This document shows, one piece after another, positions 45,903 to 57,404 of a DNA stretch of 64,000 bases (its first letter is position 1; each line of letters starts with the position of its first letter). The stretch comes from Jacaranda mimosifolia (Eukaryota; Streptophyta; Magnoliopsida; Lamiales; Bignoniaceae), in contig CM032117.1 of the NCBI GenBank assembly GCA_018894105.1, positions 45,308,501-45,372,500 on the forward strand, in the 5' to 3' direction. The notes below the pieces were generated by a model. The model saw only the letters and a list, made by a program, of their open reading frames with translations, made no database searches and was not told where the DNA came from. The translations under genes were made by a program, and so were the position numbers.

Positions 45903-46365
45903 CTATGTTGGAGGCGGTGGAGTATATTTGACCAGGTAGTCAAATTTACCTGAAGGTTGTCCTAAAGTATCCACAAAAGGATCATCCCTAGATAATCTTG
46001 ATGGTCTTTGTCTAGGAGCTTCAGGAACTTCAGGAGCTTCTGGTGGTGCATAAATAGGACTGCCACATCCATCAAATCCATAAATTGACATTTCAGGACC
46101 AATAGTATAGGCAGGATTGAAACAGCTTGGAACTCCGGTCTTCTCTTTCTGCTTTTGGAACTTAATCTCTACTGACCCATCTTTATTTTTGTGAAAGGAT
46201 GGTTCAGTAGACTGGATCGGCTTTGATTCCCTTGACGCTTGGTGATTTTGTTCATAGGTCGTGATCCACGAGTCAAGAATCAATTTCTGCAATTCCTCCT
46301 TTGATAATTATCTGGGAACATACGTACAGCTGGGTATATGATCAGTGTCCACAGAGATTAACAAT
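45903..46365 (-). pseudogene. Viral linker after movement protein, minus copy, truncated
   Basis: Matches + copy positions 36771-37235. Private stops lie at 46308-46310 (TAA) and 45903-45905 (TAG); at both sites the + copy has a Gln codon. Homology stops at 46365, so the movement protein domain and primer site are absent from this copy. Confidence 0.85.
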
Positions 46366-46695
46366 AAAATACTATTTACCTGACTCCGATGTATATCCAT
46401 AGGCAATGCGCTTCAGGTCAGAGAACGAAAAGTCAATTTATTTTAAGTATTCTCCACGATTTGCCATCCTTCCCTGTTTCTCATCAGAAACTTCTCTCCA
46501 ACTTCCCGTTTTTCTCTAATAAATCTCAGATTAATTCTCAGCAAACAAATTCAATCCTAGGGCAAAATTCTATACTCTCCCAATCGGAAATGAAATTGTC
46601 AATAATTATATAGATTGTGATCAAATCTTAGAATTGTAATGCTTTGTCGGTAAGAAGCAAAGGAAATTAGCATTGGTGATCTCATTTTTCCGAAA
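46366..46695 (+). promoter_or_regulatory. Short upstream region of the IST1-like gene
   Basis: Only 330 bp separate the viral array from the ATG at 46696. The stretch contains pyrimidine-rich sequence (46455-46530) that may be promoter or 5' UTR. No clear TATA box was found. Confidence 0.5.
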
Positions 46696-49600
46696 ATGAA
46701 GAAATCGAAGTTTCTGCAGAATTCGAAGGACATGCTTACCAGGAGCTTCAACCCTGCCAAATGGTAGATCATCCTAAATTTACTATATATGTATATGTAC
46801 AAGCTCTTATCATTTTTGTTTTACGAAATCTGTAGGTTTGTTGTGGTTCTAATAAATGTTTTCGTGGACAAGGACTTAATTCTACCTACTATTGTTCCGA
46901 GTTTTCTGCCTGTGTGTGTGTTTCTGTTGATTTAGTTTTTCTCGGATATATAAATGATGGATGTTGAATTGATGCAGCAAGACGTCGCTGAGGCTGGCAG
47001 GGTCAAGGTTGAAGCTATTGAGGAACAAGAAAGAGGTGCAAGTGAAGCAGATGAAAAAGGAAATTGCAAAGTTGCTTGAGTCTGGCCAGGATCAGACGGC
47101 TCGAATTCGAGTAATAATCTATATCAGTTAAAGTTAACTTAAAACTTTGTCGCCTTCTTTGCATTTGACGTATATTTTCCCCTTCCGGGTAGTTCAAAGA
47201 TAACCATCTGCCATGTGCTATTAACATTTTGGATGGATCATATTACTATGATTAAGTCCTGTGGATCAGAGATATATTGGGAGTTTGGTTTTGGGACAGC
47301 TTAAGCCTAGCAAGGCCCTTTCACAGAATTACTTTTGATTTGTAATAGAAGCTTAGCTAAGCAATAGTTCTTGAAGAACACTAGTGGAGTGATTGGGATT
47401 GGGGATCGTTCATCTTCTTCTGGTTTACGATTTACATTGACCTATTAAAAGCACTCGACTGATTTTAGAGATTTATTGTCGTAATGTTGTGGATTTTAGA
47501 AAGGAAATCTGTCAGGATTCAGCGTCCTACTGCTATCAAATAAGGGCTATGTCAGAAGCTATGCAATAAATATTAGTATGGGAAAGGGACGCAATGAGTT
47601 AAAAAGACACACTAGGTAATGTTCTATATCAAATGGTTTCAGATAATGATATTTTCTTACTTTTCAAGATCAAAATCTGAAGACTGGAAAGATAATCTCT
47701 CCAGATTTGCATGCTGAAGAGGCCATGTTGAGATAAGGAGTGAAAATCAGCTGAATAAGGAACTTTAAGTGGTTTCTGATGCTTTTCAAAGTAGAAAGCT
47801 GAAGGCACATAAAAAGCTTTCTTATCAAACCTTCCTTTGATTTGGCCATCTGCTTGTTTTGATCGCTGATTGGTCTATATAATGCAAGAAATATTATATA
47901 TAAGTTTTGATAATAACCATAGTTTTCAGCAAATTTAAGGCTTCAATAGATGAATGAGATATCAAAGCATATAACTTGGTTTGCATAGAAAAAAGTTTTA
48001 GCACACATTGAGAAAATGTTATGCATGTGCATGTATGCTCTCATCTTCTAACTACCAAAACAGCTTATGATTAAAGCAAATCACTTTAGTGAAGACGTGT
48101 AGATATTGATGGTGGAGGAGAGTTTTGTGGAATTTTGAATGCAATGGATGGACCACCAAAGTACCAACATTTACTCAAGTTAGGTTCCAAGAAGTTTAAA
48201 CTATAATATATACTTGTTGTAGGCGAAGGCAGTGGTATTTTTGTAGTTGGAAATGATATAGAGAAGACAAATGTTAGAAAGTTTGTCCGAAAATTTTGTG
48301 ATATTGTTGGGATAGTTTGGTTGTCGTTGAAGCATTATTTCATGAGAAATTCGAAAAGGGCTTGATGAAAGTTAATGTAGACACATCCGGACCTCATTTT
48401 CTGCATCATGAATTTATTTTCCAATGCACTGGCAGTTGCTCTGGCCATTTCCCTTAGATATTCTTGTGCAGCAGAAATTCTTATAGCCTACTGCCCGATA
48501 TTTTCATACTATAATTTGATTTAATTTGTCCACTTCTGAAATCTTGTTGGCATGTGATTTACACATAATTTTTTTTTTTTTTTCAAGAGTACATTATTCC
48601 TGGATTTCTTTTTATTTTTATGGTGTGTCAGACTTTTACCTTCCATTTAGAAGTTCGGTATTACCTGCCAAATTGGTTCACATCATTTTTAGACTTCGAT
48701 ACAGTCAGGCGGTTGGAGTTTATAGTACTATCTCATATGCATATATAGATTAGACTTATTTTTCTTTTCATGTTGCTCTTAGCTGTGTGAAGATAGGAAA
48801 ATAATGTTTCTAAAAGAGGTTGTACATCCCACCGATACAGAACTTTTACTCATAAGCATCGCTTGTAATACAACTTAAGAGTTAACATTGTATCTTTCGA
48901 GAAAAACTTGCCTTCTGCTCGTGATATGCGTGCATGTGCATGGTCATGGATTCTATGACCTGGACCATTATGATACCTTCAATTATTTCAGGCCAAAGTT
49001 TTTTGTAGCTCAATTTGCTTCTATGACAGAAATAGGTGATGATTTGGTTCTTAATTTATTGGCTGGACATGGAGGAAAACTGAAAATAGAGTATGATTAA
49101 AATCAATCTTGTATATTTAAGTTTAAATGTGTGATTATCTTATGCAAATTTGAGACCATTGACTTCCTCTTGTGCTTTGTCTTTGCTTATATTCCAACAC
49201 TGAGAAGATTTTTTGTACCTTTCTTATAAATTTTCAGGTTGAACATGTGATTAGGGAAGAGAAGATGATGGCTGCTTATGATCTTCTTGAGATATACTGT
49301 GAACTTATTGTTGCACGCCTACCAATAATTGAGTCACAGAAGTATGTACTTTATGCACTATCAAATACTTCTAAAATGTTCAGGTTGTAGCTTAGATTTA
49401 ACTCTGCCAGTGAGCATGTCCACCAAGAAAATTGAAAGCAAAGAACTATATGGGAGACAAAGTGGATTTTTTCTGCATCTCCTGATTTCGATTTGCATAT
49501 AATATCAAAATTGATAGGCATCGTATTTTTCTTCCAATTATCTCTTTAGGAATTGCCCCATTGACCTGAAGGAAGCAATTGCAAGTGTCATATTTGCTTC

Positions 49601-52600
49601 ACCAAGATGTGGAGATGTACCTGAACTTCTAGATGTAAGGAAGCACTTTACAGCAAAATATGGAAAAGATTTCACTACTGCAGCTATAGAACTTCGTCCA
49701 CAGTGCGGTGTAGGCCGTATGGTATGTCCTGGAAGTTTGTTTATTTTGTTTTACCACTTGCATTTAACATACAAGGACTGTGACTGTGCCAGCAGCATAA
49801 ATCTTAACTGTCTCCTGTTATGCCATCTTGTTGCAGTTGGTTGAGAAGCTATCTGCAATGGCACCTGATGGGCAGACCAAAATTAAAATTTTGAGTGCCA
49901 TAGCAGAGGAACACAATATCAAATGGGATCCTATGTCATTTGAAGAGAAAGATTCAGTACCTCCGAGTGACTTACTGGTATAGTTGCTTCAGATGCCTGA
50001 CACACAGCTTTAGTATTATATCCTAGAGATGGAATAATATTCTAAAGCACTTAGTGACTTATGTGTTCATTGTTCAATTTTATCAGAATGGACCAAGTAC
50101 ATTTGAGAAGGGGAATAAACTGTATGTTGAACCTCCTCGTTTCGAAGCTGCAGATGTCGAAGGTCTCCCAGGCAGCAACCAACTGCATAGTTCAGCGTCG
50201 AACTTTTCCCAACAGGATCCTAGTACCTCAGTGGGAGCAGAAAAGTTCGCTTCTGCCCAAACTTCTGGTGTCAGCAAAACATGCCAGCCCAAAGCAAGGC
50301 TTCCAGGTATAGTACAGTCAATTAAATAAGAATGTACCATACTTCTCTAGTGCTTTATCGCTTAGCTATTTGCTTTCTCCAACATTAGGTGATGAGAGGG
50401 CTCAATTATTTCAAGGAGATAACAATACTAGTTCCCTGGGTCGACAGGGAGATAGGCAGAAATGGAATATGGAATTTAAGGATGCTGCCTCTGCAGCACA
50501 GGCAGCTGCTGAGTCTGCAGAACGAGCAAGTATGGCTGCTAGAGCTGCTGCAGAACTTTCTAGCCATGGTAGGATTATGAGGCAATATTCTACTGAATCA
50601 CATAAGTCAGATGTTTATAATTTAAAGGATGACAGACCTGAGATGCACCCGAATTCAGAAGTTTCATGTGAACAATTTTCTGAAGAGTCTGCAAATGGAT
50701 ACTCTACTGAACATACTAGATTACTGAATGAGAAAATAAATGGGATGAAACCTAATTATTCTAAGACAGCTGCAACATTCAATGATGATGATCATCTTGA
50801 TTCAGAAGAATACAGTCGATCAGCTTTTTTAAAATCTAAAGCGCCAACTGACAATGACTCTCTGGATCATGGTGTCCAAGTTGAAGATAAGTATTCTCAT
50901 AAGAACTCCTTAGAGGAGGCCTCTAGAGGTGAAATGAGTATGAAGAAACAGTCTTTCAAGCATGAAGCCGAAACTGTGAATAGCTGGACAGAAAAAGCTG
51001 AGAATTTCCAAGAAGAAAGGACTGGGAAACAACATAGTGTAAGCTCTTCTCGTTCCCATTCTAGCATTTCTGATGATTTGAACTTTTTTGCAAATCCTGA
51101 GCACCTAAAGTCTGAAAATGATGATGGTGAGGATCCTTTTGTTGGTATTGGTTATGGAGGAGCCTTGCAGACAAGCTCCCATGAACATTCTGTTGTAGTT
51201 TTTGACAAATTTGATTCAGATAGTGATGATCATAGGTTTGATATCGGCCCTGCATATGATGAACAGGACTCAGAATTTCATTTGCCATCATTCATCCAAA
51301 AATCACCAGAGCACTTATCAAGGAGTCCTAGATATAACTCGGTGAAAATTGTGGAATCTATTTCTCCACCACTATTTTTCACTAAAGAGAACTCATCCCC
51401 GGATTTTTCTGAAAACTTGACATCAAGGGATGATTCAGAACTGCGTAATTTTGCACCTGTGACGTTTGATGATTCCGATGGACCAACTTCTGAAAGCGAC
51501 GAGGACACGAATACTAGGCACATTGGGGTGGAAGATTCTGGAGATCTTTTACGTAAGCACAGTGAAAGTGGGCAATCAGTTGGATCACTGTTTGAGGATA
51601 AAAGTGGACGATCAGTTGGATCGCTGTTTAAGGATGAAGAACATTCAGTATTTGACAGAAATCAATTCTCACTTACCTCTGATGATGAATTGAAGTCTGA
51701 GAAAATGAACTGGGAAAGAAACACAATTCCAAAATTTGATGCAGATTCTCCTGAAAAGTTGAGTCCTAGGATGCCCTCCGCTGAGCAGCTAGCTTTGGGG
51801 CCTGAAGAGTCTCACATGGACTCCAATAATATTGGCAATGAATTCGGTCCGGAGAGTGGGGAGGGGCTGAATATTGGGAAACTCACTGGTGGTTTTCGCC
51901 AGAAGGGTCATAACGGTCTGCCTTTCTTGAAGAACCGGTTGGATGGCTCATCATCTGTCAAGAAGGAAACTGAGACTGTTGCCACCACTACAAGATCTGC
52001 CAGCCCACCTGCTGTTGAGCGTCCTGAGATAAGCACAAGGTTAGATCGTAAGAAAAGCACAAGCAAACCAGATCTGCACTCTGAATCAGAGAGTGATAGT
52101 TCTGAGGAAGAAGAACCTTTACAAAAGAGTTCTGGTCACAAACAGGGAAAGTATACTCTTACTGCTGTAAAGGAAGTTAAAAAAAAGTCAAGTTTAGGAG
52201 CTTCGAATTCAATTTTCGATTCTGATAACAGCGACCTGGATGAGGATCCTCCGAAGAAGTCCCTTACTTGGAAAAGTCGTCCACAAACTGGGATTTCTCG
52301 AAGAACAAAAGCTTCTCCTTCTAGTTCCAGAACAAATTCATATTCGAGGATGCATATTAGGTCTGAAACACCTGATTCTGACGCTGGCATGGATAGAAAA
52401 CCCACAACCTCCTACAATTCTAAAACTCAAAAAAAATCTGAGTCGCAAATGAGGAACTCAGGTAAATGGGAAAATTATGAGCAACCTACCTCAGCAAAAG
52501 TAGCTGCTATGCCTGGGAAATCAAATTTTGGGGGACCTCCAGAGCAGGGCGATTCTGCAGAAGCAACTCCTGTGATGATGCAGGAGTCTAAAGTTGAGCT

Positions 52601-53042
52601 TAGGTCTGAAGTACATGATTCTGATGCTAGCCTGGGAAGAAAACCTTCAAACTCCTACTCTACTGAAACTCGACAAGAATTTCAATCCTTAACTAGGAAC
52701 TCTGGTCAATTGGGAAATATTAAGAAGCCTATCCCAGCAAAAGTGGCTTCTAGGCCTACTAATTCAATATTTTTGGGAACTCCAGAAAAATCAAACTCAG
52801 GGAAAGCAACTTCAATGACAGTGCAAGAGCCTAAGATCTCTCAGGAGCCGTCTCCAGTGGAAGAGCTGTCAAGCCCCCAGCAAAAGTCAGAGACAATAAT
52901 TGGCAATGGAAGTCCACCAACAGAAACATTGAACAAGACTTCTTCAAATAAAGATGAGAGTACCAAAAGAGCTAGTCATGTTCACCCAAAGCTTCCTGAT
53001 TATGATACGCTAGTACAATCTCTTCGGAAGAACCGTTCTTGA
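46696..53042 (+). CDS. ISTL: IST1-like protein (ESCRT-III associated), seven coding exons
   Basis: Coding exons are 46696-46763, 46978-47110, 49238-49341, 49550-49721, 49837-49977, 50087-50306 and 50389-53042; all splice sites are GT-AG and all phases join, giving about 1163 residues. The first 190 residues form the IST1 helical domain (SFNPAKCKTSLRLAGSRLKL, VEHVIREEKMMAAYDLLEIY, CPIDLKEAIASVIFASPRCG, YGKDFTTAAIELRPQCGV). IST1 proteins bind ESCRT-III and regulate the AAA ATPase VPS4/SKD1 in multivesicular body sorting. After residue 280 the protein is long, Ser/Asp/Glu-rich and probably disordered, with an Ala-rich helix AAQAAAESAERASMAARAA. The last residues, LPDYDTLVQSLRKNRS, look like a C-terminal MIT-interacting motif. 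The last exon alone holds 884 codons. Intron 2 is 2.1 kb. Confidence 0.93.
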
Positions 53043-53693
53043 AAGTTATGGTTTCAGATTATTTTCACATACTATTCTTTTATCTACGCTGCAGGTATCT
53101 GCTTGGTGAGATGTATTTAAAATCCATAATTATAGATGTATATAAACGATATGCATTTTTCGGATTGAGTGTCATATAAAGTTAAACCCTTCAAACATGA
53201 AGCGTATTGCAGCGAGGACTTCATATGTTCAACGTGAGTATTGTAAGAAGAGTCGGATTCATTTGATTCAGACATTTCTCTCTTGAACATATATTCTAAA
53301 TTGAGATCTCCTTGTATCTTGGATTACATTGGTTTGAAGCTCATCGTAAATGTTCTCGGGGGAGTTGGGTTGAATAAAGAGTAAATATTTCAGTTATTCG
53401 CTACTTACCTGAAAATTTTATTTAAATCACTTTGGTTTCTGCACACTGTTTTGTTATCCATGTATTTATTTGAGCATCTGCACAAATTGTGTTTAGGGCC
53501 AATTCTGAAATTTTAAATGATTGCTTGTCGTATCTGCATCAATCAATAAAAAGTTAAAAACTAGTTATTCGATTAATGTATCTATGTATGATGAAGTAGT
53601 TAGTATTAAAGTAAGCTATACAAGCAAATTAGTTTTAACTTACGAATTGAATTTGTTATTTTTTGAAGTAATTGTATTAGATAATTGCTAAAT
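53043..53693 (+). other. 3' flank of the IST1-like gene
   Basis: Probable 3' UTR followed by AT-rich spacer; AATAAAAAG near 53544 could serve for polyadenylation. No coding frame of note. Confidence 0.5.
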
Positions 53694-53698
53694 GCTTT

Positions 53699-54452
53699 TG
53701 TAAGCTCAAATTTCTTTGTCTGCAATAAACAAAATTATAAGACAAAAAAAATCGTACAAATAAGAATGAAATTAAAATCTATCAACTATGAATTCAATCT
53801 CTAATCTAATCCCCTGATTCTTCTCTTTCAAATATAATTTTGAATTTAGTGAGCTCCACAAAGAACGCCTTGAACGTCGTGGATCTCCTTAAACTTGATT
53901 TGAAGAAATAACGCCAATTCGAGAGTTTCGCACTTTAATCTCGAATCAAACGCCAAAATATATGAGCTCCGCGAAGAACGCCTTGAACGTCATGGATCTT
54001 CTTGAATTTAATTTGAATAGAATAACGCCAATTCGAGGGCTCCGCACTTTAATTCCAAATCAAACGTCAGAATATGATGAGCTCCGTGAAGAATGCATTA
54101 AACGCCGTGAATCTCCTTAAATTTGATTGAGAGAATTGCTGGACTCCTTCAAAGTTTCTCTCACTTGCTGGAATTTGTGTGGTGTCAAATGAGCTGAAAT
54201 CACTCATTTATATAGGTACTTGATGGAAGACTTTTAGATTAACTTAAACTCCTTCAACAGTTATATCTTTGATAAAATAATATCAAATATCAAGAGATAA
54301 TATCATATATATTTGATTTGATAATATCTAACATCAATATATAAAATCAATATCAAATATCTTTGATTTGATTGATCCATAGATGCAGACACTTCATCAT
54401 TGACACTTGTCAGTTGTCACTTCTCAATTGACCAAAAATTGATATGTCTACA
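53699..54452 (-). repeat. 3' LTR of the gag-only element (754 bp)
   Basis: Matches 56805-57399 but is about 160 bp longer. It holds three units of a roughly 100-bp tandem repeat (GAGCTCC(A/G)C(A/G)AAGAACGCC, ATAACGCCAATTCGAG), against two in the other LTR. Confidence 0.92.
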
Positions 54453-55075
54453 AATACCCCCACTTCAAGACTTGGCGAAAAATGTGTCAATTATCCACGA
54501 AAGAGGCAAGGCTTGAAGTATTTGAAAAAAATTCATTTTCTCTCAATTTTTTCACATATGTTTGCGACAAAAACATCCTCCAAGCATTCCTCAAGCTATG
54601 GTGCCCAATCAAAGGATCAAGTCATAATATAATTCAAAGTAAATATCATTTTGATTGGTGTGTCGTACACAGTTTATACTCAGGCGGGCTAGGAGTAACA
54701 TGCAGTTTACGCTCGTGCGTCAATGAGTATATTTAACTTGAACAGACATTTTATACTCGTGTTAAGGAGTTCACTTAAATTTGATTGACAATTTATACTC
54801 ATGTCAAGGAGTTTACTTCAGTTTGACTTAATAGACAATTTACACTCTTATCAAGGAGCACATTGGGAGAATTTGAATATTTAGATAATTTATGCTCGTA
54901 CCTAGGAGCTTTATTGAAAGCTTAAGCTCATATCAAAGAGCACATTGGGAGAATTTGAATATTTAGATAGTTTATGCTCATACCTAAGAGCCTTATTGAA
55001 AGTTTAAGCTCATATCAAGGAGCACATGGGGGAGACTTTGAATATTTAGATAGTTTATGTTTGCATCTAGGAGCA
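54453..55075 (-). repeat. Tandem repeat block 1 of the gag-only element
   Basis: Degenerate units with TTTAGATAGTTTATGCTC, CTAGGAGC and TTTAAGCTCATATCAAGGAGC words, about 60-100 bp apart, between the purine tract and block 2. No reading frame. Confidence 0.7.
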
Positions 55076-55520
55076 TTTAAAATTTGAAGACTTGAGCTTT
55101 AGACTTGAAAACTTGAATATTTGAGTCTTTGATTTGGAAACATGAAGACTTGAGTATTGAATTGGACATCTGGATACTTGAGTTTTGAATTTGAAGACTT
55201 GAGAGATTTGCAGACTTAGTTTTGAATTTGAAGACTTCTAAACTTGAGCCTTGACTTGAATACTTGGAGACTTGAGGCATGATCTTGAATTTTAAGACTT
55301 TGAGACTTGAGTCTTTGATTTGAAGACTTAAAAATTTGAGTCTTGGACTTGGATTTAGAAACTTGAGTCTTGACTTGAAGACTTGAGTTTGAATTTGGAG
55401 ACTTGAAGATTTGAGTCTTGAATTTAAAGATTTGGAGACTTGAGTCATGGATTTGGAGACATGGAAACTTGAGAATTTTAGATAGTTTATGCTCTTATCT
55501 GGGAGTATTATTAACACTTT
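55076..55520 (-). repeat. Tandem repeat block 2 (TTGAAGACTTGAG family)
   Basis: Dozens of short, variable units of GACTTGAGTCTTGAATTTG type. A 146-residue minus-strand frame (55077-55517) is open here only because of the repeat composition (Lys/Ser/Leu/Phe-rich) and is not regarded as a gene. Confidence 0.8.
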
Positions 55521-55560
55521 AGGCTCATATCAAGGAGCATGTGAAACTTGAAGATGAAAA

Positions 55561-56747
55561 TTAATTTCCCCCAACATCTTCATCATCATTGGCATCACTT
55601 GAGTCTTCTTGTTCATCAAAATCCATGCTCATTTCAATATTATGTGCACGAGTTGCCAAATCTGCAAAAGTTTTTGGTTTAATTCCTTGAAGTATGTAGC
55701 AAAGATTCCAATGCATTCCTTGGATGCACATTTCAATGGTCGTAGCCTCCAATAATTGATCTTTGCAGTTAAAACTCAAATTTCTCCAGCGATTGATGTA
55801 GTCAATGACAGGTTCTTCATCCCACTGGCGAGAGTTGGTGAGTTCAATCATGCTGACTATCCTTCAAGTGCTGTAGAAACGATTGAGGAACTCTTGTTCC
55901 AATTGCCCCCAACTATCGATGGAGCCTGCCTCCAAGTCAACATACCAATCAAAAGCATTGCCCTTCAATAATCGAACAAATTTCTTGACCAAATGTCTCT
56001 ATATGTCCCAGCATTATTACAAGTCTCAATAAAATGAGCCACGTGCTGTTTTGGGTTGCCTTTGCCATCAAATTGCTGAAACTTTAGGGGTTGGTAACTG
56101 ATCGGCATTTTGAAGTTATCAATTCTTTGAGTATATGGCTTAGAGTAATTCATAGGCCACTTAGAACTTCTATTAAGCTTGTCTTTGATAGTCTCCATGA
56201 TAAACTCCTTCAGTGGGTTGCTGGGAAGTAATCCAATAGAAACTTCTAGTTCTTTTGTTGCAGTCTTTTCATTTTCGGCTGGCAGTTTCTTTGTGGATGT
56301 TTCGCCTTCGTCCTGAGCCTCAAATTTTTTTCCCACCATGCAGCTTGCATCGAGATAATCCACTTTGTTCATCAATTTGGAGATTTGAAAGTCTCGCTCT
56401 TGGGCATGCTTCATGAGTCCTTCAACAGCCTTCGTCAAATTTGCAATTTGTTCCTCCAAGGTTGTAGCACTTGTCACCATCGTCGTCGCCATGCTCAAGG
56501 AATTTGATGTTGAGTGCGGAATGGATGATGAAGATTCTTCCTTTGAGTCTCCATCATCTTTATTTATATCAATAAAATGCAGCAACATATTTTCCATAGC
56601 AAGCAAAGGAGCCACCTCCAAAGATGATTGCAACTTCTTAGACATACTTCTTGTGATGACGTCAACACTTCTTGCTCCAGCACTTGAGGAATTTGAGGTA
56701 GTAATTTTCAATGCAGCAATCTTGTTGGCAGCCATTTGATACTTCAA
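55561..56747 (-). pseudogene. Gag of the gag-only element, two fragments
   Basis: The N-terminal fragment (56747-55965) begins near MAANKIAALK, has a coiled-coil-like part (ATTLEEQIANLTKAVEGLMKH) and ends with PYTQRIDNFKMPISYQPLKF and KQHVAHFIETCNNAGTY, a motif set of a plant gypsy gag family. A frame shift near 56000 and a stop near 55870 split it from the C-terminal fragment (55851-55561; MCIQGMHWNLCYILQGIKP, DLATRAHNIEMSM). Related gag sequence lies at 59776-61240 on the other strand. No zinc knuckle is seen. Confidence 0.85.
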
Positions 56748-56774
56748 TCTTGATAAAGGAAAGAGATGCGAGGT

Positions 56775-56804
56775 AGAGATAGTCCTACTGGGCGTGCCAA
56801 AATT
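56775..56804 (-). other. Primer-binding-site region of the gag-only element
   Basis: The minus strand reads TTTTGGCACGCCCAGTAGGA directly next to the LTR end. TTGGCACGCCC-type primer sites are found in plant gypsy elements. Confidence 0.65.
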
Positions 56805-57399
56805 TGTAAGCTCAAATTTCTTTGTCTACAATAAACAAAATTACAATACAAGAAAAATCGTATAAATAAGAATGATTTGAAGAAATAACGCCAATTCGAG
56901 AGATCCGCACCTTAATCTTGAATCAAATACCAAAATATATGAGCTCCGTGAAGAACGTCATGGATCTTCTTGAATTTAATTTGAATATAATAACGCCAAT
57001 TCGAGGGCTCCACACCTTAATTCCAAATCAAACGTCATAATATGATGAGCTCCGTGAAGAATGCCTTGAACGCCGTGAATCTCCTTAAATTTGATTGAGA
57101 GAATTGCTGGACTTCTTCAAAGTTCCTCTCACTTGCTGGAATTTGTGTTGTGTCAAATGAGCTAAAATCCCCCCTTTATATAGGTACTTGATGGAAGACT
57201 TTTATATTGACTTGAACTCCTTCAACAGCTATCTCTTTGATAAAATAATATCAAATATCAAGAGATAATATCAGATATATTTGATTTGATAATATCTAAC
57301 ATCAATAGATAAAATCAATATCAAATATCTTTGATTTGATTGGTCCATAGATGCAGACACTCCATCATTGACACTTGTCACTTCATTGATATGTTTACA
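56805..57399 (-). repeat. 5' LTR of the gag-only element (595 bp)
   Basis: TGTAAGCTC to GTTTACA on the + strand. It matches the left LTR apart from one fewer internal tandem unit. TTTATATAGGTACTTGATGG near 57174 reads, in reverse, as a TATA box (CTATATAAA). Confidence 0.92.
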
Positions 57400-57404
57400 G
57401 CTTT

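Larger units (their letters stand above)
35384..46365. mobile_element. Endogenous pararetrovirus array: two inverted caulimovirid copies
   Basis: A + strand copy (35384-40840) and a minus-strand copy (40838-46365) meet tail to tail. Segments 36771-40572 and 42565-46365 are reverse complements of 3802 and 3801 bp, about 98-99% identical by inspection. Products include a 30K-type movement protein, zinc knuckle, aspartic protease, RT and RNase H, with no integrase and no terminal LTRs, which is the caulimovirid set. A single polyprotein-type order from movement protein to RNase H fits petuvirus- or florendovirus-like lineages, but the genus is not settled. Both copies are broken by stops, frame shifts and truncation and cannot encode a full virus. 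Confidence 0.9.
53694..57404 (-). mobile_element. Gag-only LTR retroelement with GCTTT target duplication
   Basis: The element is 53699-57399. GCTTT flanks it on both sides (53694-53698 and 57400-57404). Both LTRs run TGTAAGCTC to TNTACA on the + strand. The minus strand carries gag only; no protease, RT or integrase is present in the 3.7 kb. It would need a helper element to move. The primer site and a purine tract (AAGTGGGGGTATT on the minus strand, just inside the 3' LTR) are present. Confidence 0.92.

Noticed and set aside
50083..52405. Minus-strand frames within the IST1-like last exon
   Set aside because: They lie opposite a long, spliced, recognisable coding sequence and have no recognisable features.
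55077..55517. 146-residue minus-strand frame as a gene
   Set aside because: It is made wholly of short degenerate tandem repeats and has no domain or conserved context.
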